NCBI GenBank assembly: GCA_020634015.1
Contig: JACKCN010000006.1
Location: forward strand, 239,733 to 303,732
Direction of reading: 5' to 3'
Source: Candidatus Delongbacteria bacterium
Lineage (GTDB): Bacteria > CAIWAD01
Length of the DNA: 64,000 nucleotides
The position numbers were made by a program, and so were the translations under genes. This document shows positions 32,508 to 41,787 of this stretch, one piece after another (position 1 is the stretch's first letter; every line of letters starts with the position of its first letter). The notes under the pieces were generated by a model that saw nothing but the letters and a program-made list of their open reading frames with translations, ran no database searches and was not told the origin of the DNA.

Positions 32508-33262
32508 GGGGTCAGGTTCCAGCCTTGCAGAGCGCTTGTCCAGTCCGGGGCGGTCAGATCCATCTTCAATGGGGAGATGGTGACCCAGCCCGTGTGTACC
32601 TGGAAATCGTCGTGTTCCGGTTCGGGGTCGTGATAGTCCTTGCTGCCGTCCACCCAGTACCAGACGCCGCCATCGGGGGAGGGGCGTCGGGTGAAGCTTT
32701 CCGAGAAGCGCGCCACGCCCATGCGCGAGACCTTCCAGCCCTTGATCTGGCTGGCCGGCAGGCGCGGAATGTTCACGTTCAGCAGAATCTCCGCCGGCAA
32801 GGGCAGCTCGGCGCGTTTCTCCACGATCTGCAGAGCGATCTCCGCCGCATCGTCGAAGAGGAACTCCTTGCTGGCATCCATGGACAAAGCGATCGCCGGA
32901 ATGCCGGCGAAGGTGCCTTCCGTCGCGGCAGCGACGGTTCCCGAATAGAACACGTTCTGCCCGGTGTTGAGCCCATTGTTGATGCCCGAGACCACCAGAT
33001 CGGGCGGATGGTCCTTGCAGAGGACCTGCAGCCCGAACTTGGCCGCGTCCGCTGGATAGCCGCCCAGACCATGGAACACGGCATCGCCGATGAGGTGCTT
33101 TTCCAGCTTCAGGGGCTGATGCAGGGTCAGGCAATTGCTCTTGGCCGAGCACTCGGTCGCTGGTGCGCAGACGATGACCGTGTGACGTTCGGCCAGCACG
33201 CGATGCAGGGCCCGCAGGCCCGGGGCCAGCACGCCGTCGTCGTTGCAGAGCAGGATTCTCAT
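32504..33262 (-). CDS. surE: 5'/3'-nucleotidase SurE
   Basis: The 252-residue metal-dependent phosphatase hydrolyses nucleoside monophosphates and short polyphosphates. The metal site starts with LCNDDGVLAPG, and further residues sit in ECSAKSNCLT, VVSGINNGLNTG and VFYSGTVAAATEGT. Length and motifs are typical. It overlaps accD and guaA by four bases at each end (ATGA both times). The coupling with guaA suggests a purine nucleotide balance function, inferred only from position. Confidence 0.95.
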   Translation of the reverse strand: MRILLCNDDGVLAPGLRALHRVLAERHTVIVCAPATECSAKSNCLTLHQPLKLEKHLIGDAVFHGLGGYPADAAKFGLQVLCKDHPPDLVVSGINNGLNTGQNVFYSGTVAAATEGTFAGIPAIALSMDASKEFLFDDAAEIALQIVEKRAELPLPAEILLNVNIPRLPASQIKGWKVSRMGVARFSESFTRRPSPDGGVWYWVDGSKDYHDPEPEHDDFQVHTGWVTISPLKMDLTAPDWTSALQGWNLTP

Positions 33263-34125
33263 GCGGGCCTGCCCGGGACCTTTCCGGCCAGCAGGATCCG
33301 GAAGAGATTTTCGATGGTGTCCTTCAGCTCCACACGGGGCACGATGCGATCGACGAACCCGTGCTCCAGCAGGAACTCGCTGCGCTGGAAGCCGGGAGGC
33401 AGGTCTTCTCCAATGGTCTGCTTGATCACGCGGGGCCCGGCGAAGCAGATCAGCGCTCCCGGCTCGGCCAGGATCACGTCGCCCAGCATGGCGAAGGAAG
33501 CGGAGGTACCGCCCGTGGTGGGGTCGGTCAGCAGGCTGATGAAGGGCAGGCCGCGATCGGCCAGCTTCGTGAGCAGGGCGCTGACCTTGGCCATCTGCAT
33601 CAGGGCCACCGTGCTCTCCTGCATGCGCATGCCGCCGGAGGCTGAGAGCACAAGCAGCGGCAGGTTCTGTTCAAGCGCCACGCGGGCGGCGATGGCGATC
33701 TTTTCGCCCACCACGCTGCCCACGCTTCCGCCGAAGTGGAAGAAGTCCATCAGGGCCGCGGCCACGGGCAATTCGTTCATGGTGCCGGTGCCACAGAGCA
33801 CGGCGTCGTTCATGCCCGTCTTCTGGGTGGCCGCGTCGATGCGTTTGGAATAGGGTTCGGAATCCACGAAGGCGAGGAAATCCTTGCTCTTCAGATTCAG
33901 CCCCAGCTCGACGAAGCTGTCCTCGTCAAAGAGGATGTCGCGGTAGGTCGAGCTGTTGATCCGCATATGGTGCCCGCATTCGTGGCAGACATGCAGATTC
34001 AGCTCCACTTCCTTGCGGTAGAGGATGGTGTTGCACTGCTTGCATTTCAGCCACAACCCGTCGGGCATGGACTGCTTGCTGGCGGGTGCGGTGATGTTCG
34101 GCTGGTCGCGTTTGAACCAACTCAT
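33259..34125 (-). CDS. accD: Acetyl-CoA carboxylase carboxyltransferase subunit beta
   Basis: The 288-residue protein forms, with AccA, the carboxyltransferase that makes malonyl-CoA. The N-terminal zinc ribbon has C-K-Q-C (residues 29-32) and C-H-E-C (48-51). The crotonase-fold region contains GGSVGSVVGEKIAIAARVAL, LVLSASGGMRMQESTVALMQ and the conserved DPTTGGTSASFAMLGDVILA. GGAG sits 7 bases upstream of the ATG. accA is not in the window. It is distinct from the propionyl/methylcrotonyl-type carboxylase beta subunit at 46.8-48.4 kb. Confidence 0.96.
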   Translation of the reverse strand: MSWFKRDQPNITAPASKQSMPDGLWLKCKQCNTILYRKEVELNLHVCHECGHHMRINSSTYRDILFDEDSFVELGLNLKSKDFLAFVDSEPYSKRIDAATQKTGMNDAVLCGTGTMNELPVAAALMDFFHFGGSVGSVVGEKIAIAARVALEQNLPLLVLSASGGMRMQESTVALMQMAKVSALLTKLADRGLPFISLLTDPTTGGTSASFAMLGDVILAEPGALICFAGPRVIKQTIGEDLPPGFQRSEFLLEHGFVDRIVPRVELKDTIENLFRILLAGKVPGRPA

Positions 34126-34177
34126 GCGGGGACTCCGAATGGCGCGAAGGAAGCGCTGAACTTACCACAAGGCCCTT

Positions 34178-34633
34178 TCAACTGAAAGCGCCGGGCCGGT
34201 CGAGGGGCAGCACGAAAGCCAGGCCATGCTGGCCGGGTCCATAGTAGTCGGGAAGCTCGCGCAGCCGCACGAAACCTTCGCTGCGGTAGAGCCCCAGCGC
34301 GACAGCGTTCTCGCTGCGCACCTCCAGAAACAGGTGACGGGCACCCCGGGCGCGCGCCTGTTCGCAGAAGACGCGCAGCAGACGGCGCCCCAGTCCCTGT
34401 CCGCGCTCCTCCGGGTCCACGGCGATGGAATGCAGCTCCGCATCGTCCAGCACGACCCGCCCCAGCGCGAATGCCTGCAGCCCGAATCGCCCCCCGGGCA
34501 GGCCCAGGGCCAGCCCCGTGTGCTCGCCCAGTGCGGCGGCCAGGGCTGCCGGAGTCCATGGATCGCTGAAACAGAGGGCTTCCAGACTTTCCAGTACGGG
34601 AAGATCGGCGGGGCTCAGCGCTCGCCAGCACAT
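34178..34633 (-). CDS. rimI: Ribosomal-protein-alanine N-acetyltransferase (RimI-like GNAT)
   Basis: The 151-residue GNAT enzyme uses acetyl-CoA. The CoA-binding motif A is HSIAVDPEERGQGLGRRLLR, preceded by a beta-bulge strand, and followed by LFLEVRSENAVALGLYRSEG with the catalytic-region Tyr. RimI acetylates the N-terminal alanine of ribosomal protein S18; many relatives have other targets, so the substrate is likely but not certain. The start overlaps the folP end by 19 bases, with GGGAGG 4 bases upstream. Confidence 0.88.
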   Translation of the reverse strand: MCWRALSPADLPVLESLEALCFSDPWTPAALAAALGEHTGLALGLPGGRFGLQAFALGRVVLDDAELHSIAVDPEERGQGLGRRLLRVFCEQARARGARHLFLEVRSENAVALGLYRSEGFVRLRELPDYYGPGQHGLAFVLPLDRPGAFS

Positions 34634-35490
34634 GCGACCTCCCGCTCATGCTCGATGGCACGCCAGACCGTCAGTGCCTGGGCGCAGGCGGCCACATCAT
34701 GGACCCGGAAGATCTTCACTCCCTGACGCCAGCCGGACAGCAGAGTCGCCAATGTGCCGCCCAGCCGATCCGCGGTGCCAGAGGCATGCAGACCGTTGAT
34801 GTAGCGCTTGCGCGAGTGGGCCAGCATCAGGTGGCGCCCCGGACAGAGACGGTCCAGGCTGGCCAGCAGGCGCAGGTTGTGTGCGGTGGTCTTGCCGAAA
34901 CCGATGCCGGGATCCAGCAGGATCTTCTCCTCCGCCAGTCCCAGGGATTCCAGTCGGGCACTGCGCGCGGCCAGAAAATCCCGGACCTGGGCGACCACAT
35001 CCGTGTACTCGGGGGCCGCCTGCATGGTGCGTGGCTCGCCCAGGCGGTGCATCAGGACCGTGGCACACCCGCGGGCAACGAGCAGGGGCCAGAGCGCCTC
35101 GTCATCGCGGCCGGCACTGGTATCGTTGATCAGCGCGGCTCCCGCATCAAGAGCCTCCGCGGCCAGTCTCGCACGGCGAGTATCCACGCTCAGCCAGCAA
35201 TCGGGATCATGGCGTTGCAGAATCTCGAGCGCGGGCAGGACCCGTGCGCGCTCCTCTTCCGTACTCACGGCCAGCGAACCGGGGCGCGTCGATTCTCCCC
35301 CCAGATCCAGCACTTCGGCACCTTCGGCCAGCAGTTGGCGGGCCTTTTCCAGCACCAGCTCGGGGCGGACACCATGGTCGCCCCAGAGCTCACCCCCGTC
35401 GCTGAAGGAATCGGGGGTCAGATTGAGAATTCCCACCAGCAAGGGCTCAGGCTGAGTCAGCCGCTGGACCAGTCGTGATACGCTTCTCAC
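34615..35490 (-). CDS. folP: Dihydropteroate synthase
   Basis: The 291-residue TIM-barrel enzyme joins pterin pyrophosphate and p-aminobenzoate in folate synthesis and is the sulfonamide target. Motifs: GILNLTPDSFSDGG, VLDLGGESTRPGS, SVDTRRARLAAEAL, INDTSAGRDD, LLDPGIGFGKTTAHN and the C-terminal AHSRKRYI, with RVHDV near the end. The GTG at 35490 overlaps the stop of the upstream TPR gene (GTGA). rimI begins before it ends. Upstream in-frame sequence to 36117 belongs to the TPR gene in another frame. Confidence 0.95.
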   Translation of the reverse strand: MRSVSRLVQRLTQPEPLLVGILNLTPDSFSDGGELWGDHGVRPELVLEKARQLLAEGAEVLDLGGESTRPGSLAVSTEEERARVLPALEILQRHDPDCWLSVDTRRARLAAEALDAGAALINDTSAGRDDEALWPLLVARGCATVLMHRLGEPRTMQAAPEYTDVVAQVRDFLAARSARLESLGLAEEKILLDPGIGFGKTTAHNLRLLASLDRLCPGRHLMLAHSRKRYINGLHASGTADRLGGTLATLLSGWRQGVKIFRVHDVAACAQALTVWRAIEHEREVACAGER

Positions 35491-36983
35491 GGCTGCAGCT
35501 CGGGGAACAGTTCCGCCAGTTGGCGCCGGCTGCGGTCGAGCTCTTCGGGACTGCCGCCCAGCTTCATGCGCTGGCGGAAGAACCAGATCGCGCGGTCCCG
35601 GTTCCCCAGCTGTTTCCAGCTCATGCCCAGCAGATGCAGGGCTTCCGGCGGGCAGCCCAGAGCCACGGCGTGTTCGAGGCAGTCCACGGCCAGCGAATCG
35701 CTGCCGGTCATGTAATACATCTGTCCCAGGTTCCACCAGGGGCGATAATCCGCATCCAGCAGGTCGAGCGCGGCCCGGTAGTGACGTTCCGCCTGGCCAT
35801 ATGCCATGCGAACCCGTTCCACATTTCCGGCCAGAATCAGCAGTTCGGGGTCGTTTCTGTACAGCACGAGTGCGGCGCTCGTGAACTGATGGGCTTCGTT
35901 CAGTCGACGCAGATCCACCAGGCGCGGGACCTCCTCGAACAGGGCCGGGCGATAGCCGGGTTGCAGCTCCAGTGCATGGGCCCGGGCCTGGCCGCTCTGC
36001 TCCATGCCGAAATGCGCCAGTCCCTGGCGGTCCAGGTGGGACACGATCCACCAGGCGCGCGGATTGCCCGGTTCCAGCGCCAGACTGTTGTCCACTGCCT
36101 GGATCACGCGGTCCCATTGCCCTTCCCAGGCGAACCAGGTCGCGGCCATCAGGAAGAGCTCCGCGCTGGTCTGCGTCGAATCGTCCAGCCCGGCATTCAG
36201 ACTGGCCACGATCCGCGCGGCATTTTCCTTGCGGGCATAGGCCAGCAGTTGGTCGGCGGCTCGCAATTCATCCTCGGGCTGGCGGAAGCGGGCGGGCAGA
36301 CTGGAAAAGTACAGGGCGCTGTCGTGGACCGCGGTGAACAGCGGCAGAGATTCGGGCAGCAGTGTCCGTTGCGGTGACACTGCGGACGCCAGGCCCATCC
36401 GGTCGGCGCAGAAGTCGGAGTATGTCCGCTGCAGGGAGGCCAGTGCGGTTGAATCCAGACGGGAAGGCAGGTCCACGGTCACCCGGGCTTCGAGACCCGT
36501 CACACGCCACCGGCGGCGCCAGTGTTCCAGTACCAGCTCTCCGTCACGGGCTGAGCCGCAGATCAGGTCGCTGGCCTTGAGGGTGGCCAGGATCGAGTCC
36601 GGAGCGGCCAGGGCCGAGGCGCGCGGACCCTCGAGCCCATGGCGCAGACTGACCAGCGAACCGCCTTGCCGGAGCAGGTCCGCCTCCTGGATTGCGGCCA
36701 GTCCTTCGCCCACCCCCGCGGGCAGGTTTTCAAGTGGCCAGAGTGCGAACCGGGTATCCGGAACCCGCGCGGTGACACGCTGGCGCAGCAGAACGAACAG
36801 GGTCAGCAAGACGACCAGCCCCGCCAGCGCGATGGCCCCGGGCCTGCGTTCTCTGTAGACGCCCGTGCCCGGCAGCACCCTGAGGGAGATCCAGAGCCAG
36901 AGGGCACACAGCCCCAGCAAGGGCCAGAGCCCGCCGGGCACGTCTCCGGCCAGCAGGTTGATCAGACGCTGGATCGGGATCAT
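35487..36983 (-). CDS. Membrane-anchored TPR protein of unknown function
   Basis: The 498-residue protein has two N-terminal spans, about residues 17-36 and 50-67. A variable extracytoplasmic domain follows (to about residue 230). The C-terminal half is tetratricopeptide repeats: AWEGQWDRVIQAVDNSLAL, MAYGQAERHYRAALDLLDAD, MYYMTGSDSLAVDCLEHAVA and LGNRDRAIWFFRQRM. It overlaps the PEGA-domain gene before it and folP after it by four bases each (ATGA, GTGA). The repeats suggest a protein-protein docking role at the membrane, perhaps with the neighbouring PEGA proteins and FtsH. No named family recognised. Confidence 0.7.
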   Translation of the reverse strand: MIPIQRLINLLAGDVPGGLWPLLGLCALWLWISLRVLPGTGVYRERRPGAIALAGLVVLLTLFVLLRQRVTARVPDTRFALWPLENLPAGVGEGLAAIQEADLLRQGGSLVSLRHGLEGPRASALAAPDSILATLKASDLICGSARDGELVLEHWRRRWRVTGLEARVTVDLPSRLDSTALASLQRTYSDFCADRMGLASAVSPQRTLLPESLPLFTAVHDSALYFSSLPARFRQPEDELRAADQLLAYARKENAARIVASLNAGLDDSTQTSAELFLMAATWFAWEGQWDRVIQAVDNSLALEPGNPRAWWIVSHLDRQGLAHFGMEQSGQARAHALELQPGYRPALFEEVPRLVDLRRLNEAHQFTSAALVLYRNDPELLILAGNVERVRMAYGQAERHYRAALDLLDADYRPWWNLGQMYYMTGSDSLAVDCLEHAVALGCPPEALHLLGMSWKQLGNRDRAIWFFRQRMKLGGSPEELDRSRRQLAELFPELQP

Positions 36984-38422
36984 CGCTTCAGCTCCAGCCT
37001 GAGACTTCGCAGCCCCGCCCAGGAGGTGGCCTTCTCGCTGCCCCGCAACTCGATGCGGTTGCTGCCTTCGCGCAGATAGTTGCTCACCGGCCAGCTTCGA
37101 GGGCGCCCTTCGCTTTCAAGGGTTACTTCGCTGGCCAGCAGGACTCCGTTGAAGAGCACGGTCAGTGTGGCGAAGTCCTTGATGGACATGGGGAAGTTGT
37201 CACCGGTGTCCAGTGCCGTGAGTTCCAGTCGGGCCGGCATGCCCGTGTGGACGCCGGAGGGTAGCTGCACCTCGAATACCGCTTGCTGGCAGCCCCAGGG
37301 GCGACGATCATTGCGGGCCCGGCCGAACCGCAGCAATTCGCCGCGCGTCTCCGGACCGTCGCCCGCGCTGACCCGGAACCCACTCTCCTCGAACCAGACA
37401 CCGCGCTCCAGGAGCCGGATCGCACCCATGCCCGCCTCGGGCTGGCGGCCCGCTTGCCAGCTCCATCCCTGTTCGGGCAGATAGCGCGCCAGGACCTCGC
37501 TTCCGGCGGCCGGACCCAGATCGCGGCTGGACGGTTCAAGGTAACCGGATACGCGCGCGAAGCGTACCTGCTGTGGCAACAGTGTGCGCGGCAGCAGTGC
37601 TTCGCCGCTCCCGATCACCCGGTCTCCGAGGAGAATGTCCCCGGCCACGGGCTCGGTGTGCACCAGAACGAATTGGTTGCGTTCGGGAAGATCCAGCAGG
37701 AGTTCGCCCGATTCGGGTGCCAGTCGCAAAAGCGTGTCCAGCAGGCTGGTCTGGGCCAGGTCCACCTGAAGATGCACTTGGCTGGCCCGTGGCAGACTGA
37801 GATGCCCCAGTGCATCGGGACTTGCCGATTGGCCGTTCAGACGGCAGCGATAGCGCTCGTCCCAATGCCGGAGCCGCAGGGAGGTCGCCTGAATCTCGCG
37901 CTCCGGCTGGTAGACCGGCACGATGTCGCGCAGCGGGGTGGCGAAGGGCAGGTACACCCGGTCCTGCGGAGGGACCACACGTTCGGGTTCGGCCTGCCGG
38001 ACCGCGGGTTGCGGGTCGGGATCCGGGAGTTCCGGCGCCGGGGGGCGAGGACTGAGCAGGAAGGTCAACCGGCGGTTGTGCTCATTCAGGGTATCGCTGA
38101 TCACGGCCCAGACCAGAGGTCGGCTGAGGAATCCATCGCTCTGGACCTGGACCCCGTGCAACCTGCCCGGTCCCAGCGGCAGGCGTGCCGGAGTCTTCAG
38201 GCCTGTGCTTTCCAGATCCAGCAGGATGTCGGCACCCGGTGGATCGCTTTCGACCTGGACCCACGCATCCATGGGCACGGGCCGCAACCAGAACCAGCCG
38301 ATTGCGGCCAGAATGGCCAGCACCAGCAAGACCAGCAGACGCCGGGGCCAGGGCCGTTCGGGTGGGTCTTCCTGCAGAAAACCTTCCCCTGCGATGTAGA
38401 TGGGAGAACGGAATTCGGTCAT
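36980..38422 (-). CDS. Membrane PEGA-domain protein with C-terminal carbohydrate-binding-like module
   Basis: The 480-residue protein has one span at residues 29-46 (LLVLLVLAILAAIGWFWL) with a cytoplasmic N-terminus. A PEGA-like beta domain at about 53-125 follows (VQVESDPPGADILLDLESTG). A proline-rich linker occupies about 128-155, and a second PEGA-like segment (EPVAGDILLGDRVIGSGEAL) is near 255. The last 120 residues, with AVFEVQLPSGVHTGMPARLE and SNYLREGSNRIELRGSEKA, look like a jelly-roll or galactose-binding-like fold. Such proteins often bind cell wall or surface glycans. Function unknown. It is coupled by ATGA to the TPR gene and lies 43 bases after the 208-residue PEGA gene. Confidence 0.7.
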   Translation of the reverse strand: MTEFRSPIYIAGEGFLQEDPPERPWPRRLLVLLVLAILAAIGWFWLRPVPMDAWVQVESDPPGADILLDLESTGLKTPARLPLGPGRLHGVQVQSDGFLSRPLVWAVISDTLNEHNRRLTFLLSPRPPAPELPDPDPQPAVRQAEPERVVPPQDRVYLPFATPLRDIVPVYQPEREIQATSLRLRHWDERYRCRLNGQSASPDALGHLSLPRASQVHLQVDLAQTSLLDTLLRLAPESGELLLDLPERNQFVLVHTEPVAGDILLGDRVIGSGEALLPRTLLPQQVRFARVSGYLEPSSRDLGPAAGSEVLARYLPEQGWSWQAGRQPEAGMGAIRLLERGVWFEESGFRVSAGDGPETRGELLRFGRARNDRRPWGCQQAVFEVQLPSGVHTGMPARLELTALDTGDNFPMSIKDFATLTVLFNGVLLASEVTLESEGRPRSWPVSNYLREGSNRIELRGSEKATSWAGLRSLRLELKR

Positions 38423-38465
38423 GCTGACAGGGCCCTGATCACGGGAACTGGCTCCTGGAGCACTT

Positions 38466-39092
38466 TCAAGGGGTATCCGCCCCGACGTTGGGCAAGGGCT
38501 CCAGTTCGAAGCTGAGAATCTGGCGTGGTCCGCGGGTCAGTTCCAGGTGCAGCAATCCACTGCGACTGACGTAGCCTTCCTGGCGAACTTCCAGAAAGTG
38601 TTCGCCGGCGGGCAGCTCGAGCCGGGCGTCCGTGGTGCTGCCGGAGTTCTGTCCATCGACCCAGATCTCCGCACCCTGGACATTGCAGACCACGTCCAGC
38701 AGGTAGTAATCCGGCTGGACGTAGGACCAGCCCAGCCAGACCAGCAGCCCCAGCAGAACCACACCCAGGCTCCAGCTCCAGATCACGCGCAGGCGTCCCC
38801 CGGGAATGTCCTCCACGTGCTCCTCGTAATCGAAGTACCCTTCGCGGCTGAGGATCTGCTTGCGTGTCAACCACTCCCGGTCACCGTTCTCATTCACGTA
38901 TTCAATGTGATCACGGCTGTTCTCGTAAAGACGCTTCTTCTCCTCCGCAAGAATCTGCTGGCGCAGGCGCTGTTCATCCAGACGCTGCTGCTGCTGCTGT
39001 TTCTCGTTTTCAAGCAGCGCGCGCCTGCGTTCGTCCTCTTCAAGCTCCCGGCGGATTTCCCTCCGGATGCGCTCCTCTTCCGGGGTGCTCAT
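38466..39092 (-). CDS. Coiled-coil, single-span PEGA-domain protein coupled to FtsH
   Basis: The 208-residue protein has three clear parts. Residues 1-60 are extremely charged with a Q-rich run (EKQQQQQRLDEQRLRQQ), predicting a long coiled coil. Residues 103-124 form one membrane span. Residues about 131-200 form a PEGA domain (VVCNVQGAEIWVDGQNSGST, LELPAGEHFLEVRQEGYVS). A segment IEYVNENGDREWLTRKQILS lies just before the span and could be a small folded motif. The ATG overlaps the ftsH stop (ATGA), which is a strong hint of a stoichiometric FtsH partner. No named family recognised. Confidence 0.75.
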   Translation of the reverse strand: MSTPEEERIRREIRRELEEDERRRALLENEKQQQQQRLDEQRLRQQILAEEKKRLYENSRDHIEYVNENGDREWLTRKQILSREGYFDYEEHVEDIPGGRLRVIWSWSLGVVLLGLLVWLGWSYVQPDYYLLDVVCNVQGAEIWVDGQNSGSTTDARLELPAGEHFLEVRQEGYVSRSGLLHLELTRGPRQILSFELEPLPNVGADTP

Positions 39093-41107
39093 GCCTCGGG
39101 CGATTCCTGGCTGATTGCGGGGACGGACCCGGAGGTCGAAGACGGCGTTTCCGAGTTGCCGTTGCCATCGCCATGGGTCGGGGCCTTTTTCAGGGGCGGC
39201 AGTTCGTCGCCCCGGATCAGCACATCCAGTTCGTCTCCATCGATCAGTTCGCGCACCAGCAGTGCCTCGGCGATGCGGTGCAGGGACTCCAGATTCTGCT
39301 CGAGCAGCTTCTGGGTGTCCTGGCGCGCGGCCAGCAGAATCTTGTCGATCTCGGCGTCGATGCGTTCGGCCGTGGATTCGGAAAAATCGCGGTGCTGGCT
39401 GATCTCGCGACCCAGAAAGATTTCTTCCTGCTTCTTGCCGTAGTTGCGCAGACCCATCGTGGGGCTCATGCCCACGTCACAGACCATGGCCTGGGCAATC
39501 TCGGTGGCGCGCTGGATGTCGCTGGCGGCTCCCGTGGTGACTTCATTGAAGATCAGTTCTTCGGCGATGCGCCCGGCAAAGAGCACGCGCAGCCGGGCCA
39601 GCAGTTTGCTGCGTGTTTCGTGCAGATCGTCCTCGGGCAGGCTCCAGGTCAGGCCCAAGGCGCGTCCACGGGGGATGATGGTCACCTTGTGCACGGGGTC
39701 GGCAAACTCGAGAATCTTGCCCAGCAGCGCATGACCGGCCTCATGGTAGGCCGTGATCCGCTTGTCCAGATCGCTCAGCAGCAGGCTCTTGCGGGCCGTG
39801 CCCATCACCACCTTGTCGCGGGCTTCCTCGAAACAGGCGCTGTCCACGTTCTGCTTGCCGTGACGCGCGGCCAGCAGGGCCGCTTCGTTCACCAGGTTGG
39901 CCAGTTCGGCTCCGGCCAGGCCGGGAGTGCCACGCGCGATGGTCTTGAGGTCCACATCGTCGTTCAGCGGCACGTTGCGCGAATGGACCTTGAGAATGCC
40001 TTCGCGTCCGCGCACGTCCGGGCGGTCGACCACGATCTGACGATCGAAACGACCGGGACGCAGCAGGGCCGGATCGAGCACATCGGGTCGGTTGGTGGCG
40101 GCGATCAGGATCACGCCCTCATTGGATTCGAAGCCGTCCATCTCGACCAGCAACTGGTTCAGCGTCTGCTCGCGCTCGTCGTGTCCGCCACCGAGCCCGG
40201 CACCGCGCTGGCGCCCCACCGCATCGATCTCGTCGATGAAGATGATGCAGGGCGCGCTCTTCTTGCCCTGCTCGAAGAGGTCACGCACGCGACTGGCGCC
40301 CACGCCCACGAACATTTCCACGAAGTCGGCACCGCTCATGCTGAAGAAAGGCACTCCGGCCTCACCGGCCACGGCCCGGGCCAGCAGGGTCTTGCCCGTG
40401 CCCGGAGGGCCCAGCATCAGCGCACCTTTGGGAATCTTGCCGCCCAGCCGACTGAATTTCTTGGGGTCCCGCAGGAATTCGATGACCTCTTCCAGCTCCT
40501 CCTTGGCCTCGTCGGCACCGGCCACATCGGCGAAGGTGATCTTGATCGAGTTCTCGGCCAGCATCTTGGCGCGGCTCTTGCCGAAGGAGAAGACTCCCTT
40601 CTGGCCGCCGCCCTGCATGCGCCGCATGATGTAGATCCAGACGGCGAAGAGCACGATCCAGGGCAGGATCGTGGTGGCCGCGTAGGCGATCCAGTTGCTG
40701 TCCTGTTTCTCGAAGGAGTATGGAATGCCCTGGGCGTCCCAGGCCGCCATCTCATCCTTGATCTCGGGCGGCATGTTCACGGTGAACCGGGTGTAGGTGG
40801 TGCTGCCCACCGCGGTTTCGTGGATTCCGGGGCTCAGCAGTTCGCCGTGAAGCACGGGAGTGAGATTGTCTGACACCACTTCCAGCTTCGAGATCAGGCG
40901 CTCTTCGCCCGTGACCAGCTGCCGGTATTCGGTGTAGGTCAGCCGTTCTTCAACATCGCGCGTATCGAAGGCGCGGGTCAGGAAGAACATGATCAGGATG
41001 ATCAGCAGCCAGAAGGTGATGGTCCCCCCTGTGCGCCGCCAGTTGCTGCCTCCCTCGGCTGTCTTGCGGGGAGGGGTGGTCTTGTTGCGACCGGGTATGG
41101 TGCTCAT
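39089..41107 (-). CDS. ftsH: ATP-dependent zinc metalloprotease FtsH
   Basis: The 672-residue membrane AAA+ protease degrades membrane and regulatory proteins. TM1 is at about residues 28-44 and TM2 near 142-161, flanking the periplasmic domain. The AAA module has Walker A GPPGTGKTLLARA, the pore loop (MSGADFVEMFVGVG), Walker B IIFIDEIDAVG, and the SRH arginine fingers in LLRPGRFDRQIVVDRPD. The peptidase zinc motif is AYHEAGHALLG. The C-terminus is a Ser/Gly/Glu-rich tail. A 140-base gap separates it from hpt, the classic partner gene; it is followed at once by the coupled PEGA protein. Confidence 0.97.
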   Translation of the reverse strand: MSTIPGRNKTTPPRKTAEGGSNWRRTGGTITFWLLIILIMFFLTRAFDTRDVEERLTYTEYRQLVTGEERLISKLEVVSDNLTPVLHGELLSPGIHETAVGSTTYTRFTVNMPPEIKDEMAAWDAQGIPYSFEKQDSNWIAYAATTILPWIVLFAVWIYIMRRMQGGGQKGVFSFGKSRAKMLAENSIKITFADVAGADEAKEELEEVIEFLRDPKKFSRLGGKIPKGALMLGPPGTGKTLLARAVAGEAGVPFFSMSGADFVEMFVGVGASRVRDLFEQGKKSAPCIIFIDEIDAVGRQRGAGLGGGHDEREQTLNQLLVEMDGFESNEGVILIAATNRPDVLDPALLRPGRFDRQIVVDRPDVRGREGILKVHSRNVPLNDDVDLKTIARGTPGLAGAELANLVNEAALLAARHGKQNVDSACFEEARDKVVMGTARKSLLLSDLDKRITAYHEAGHALLGKILEFADPVHKVTIIPRGRALGLTWSLPEDDLHETRSKLLARLRVLFAGRIAEELIFNEVTTGAASDIQRATEIAQAMVCDVGMSPTMGLRNYGKKQEEIFLGREISQHRDFSESTAERIDAEIDKILLAARQDTQKLLEQNLESLHRIAEALLVRELIDGDELDVLIRGDELPPLKKAPTHGDGNGNSETPSSTSGSVPAISQESPEA

Positions 41108-41247
41108 GGACGCTCAGGTCTTTCTGTCTCGAGCTGTGGTTGTCGGGCCCCATGGCCTGATGCCATGCAAGTCGGTCCGCCGGTTCCAGGTTCCGGAATG
41201 ACGCGGAGTGCTGGCCGAATGGCCCCCGGGGGGCCAGCGTGTGTCGA

Positions 41248-41787
41248 TCAGCTGCGCCGCACGTAGACTTCGGGCAGATTGCGCCAGTTCTGGCGATAAT
41301 CCAGCCCGTATCCCAGCACGAACTCGCTGCCGATTTCGAAGCCAACGTATTCAAGGGGGAACTCAAGCCGGGAATTGTCGGGTTTGTGCAGCAGGGTCGC
41401 GAAGGCCAGGGATGCCGGCTGCTGCAGGCTGAATTTGTTCTTGAGGAAGCTCAGGGACAGGCCACTGTCGACGATGTCCTCCACCACGATCAGGTGTCGG
41501 CCGGCCACCAGTGCGTCGTAATCCTTCTTCATCTTGATTTCGCCCGAGCTCTGCAGTTCGTCGCCATAGCTCGAGATCTTGATGAAGTCGACTTCGCAGG
41601 GGATGCTGATGCGCCGGATCAGGTCGGAACCGAAGATGAAACCGCCGTTGAGCACGATCATCAGGATGGGATTCTGGCCCTCGTAGTCCCGGCTGATCTG
41701 TTCGCCCAGCTCGCGTACCCGGCGAGCGATGGTCTCTTCATCAAGCAGGACTCCAAAGGTCATGCCGTCCACGTGCAGTTCGTTCAT
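41248..41787 (-). CDS. hpt: Hypoxanthine phosphoribosyltransferase
   Basis: The 179-residue purine salvage enzyme converts hypoxanthine (and often guanine) to IMP/GMP using PRPP. The PRPP-binding motif is LIVVEDIVDSGLSL. VDFIKISSYGDELQSSGEIK is the flexible loop region, with VLNGGFIFGSDLI upstream and EFVLGYGLDYRQNWRNLP at the C-terminus. The ATG at 41787 overlaps the tilS stop (ATGA). The tilS-hpt-ftsH order seen here is widely conserved in bacteria, which supports all three calls. Confidence 0.96.
   Translation of the reverse strand: MNELHVDGMTFGVLLDEETIARRVRELGEQISRDYEGQNPILMIVLNGGFIFGSDLIRRISIPCEVDFIKISSYGDELQSSGEIKMKKDYDALVAGRHLIVVEDIVDSGLSLSFLKNKFSLQQPASLAFATLLHKPDNSRLEFPLEYVGFEIGSEFVLGYGLDYRQNWRNLPEVYVRRS

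Noticed and set aside
38864..40873. Plus-strand frame of about 670 codons opposite ftsH
   Set aside because: Shadow of ftsH; the sense product has all AAA+ and zinc-protease motifs.
41220..41236. GC-only inverted repeat downstream of hpt as a terminator
   Set aside because: The stem leaves almost no loop and no T tract follows, so it could not be supported.
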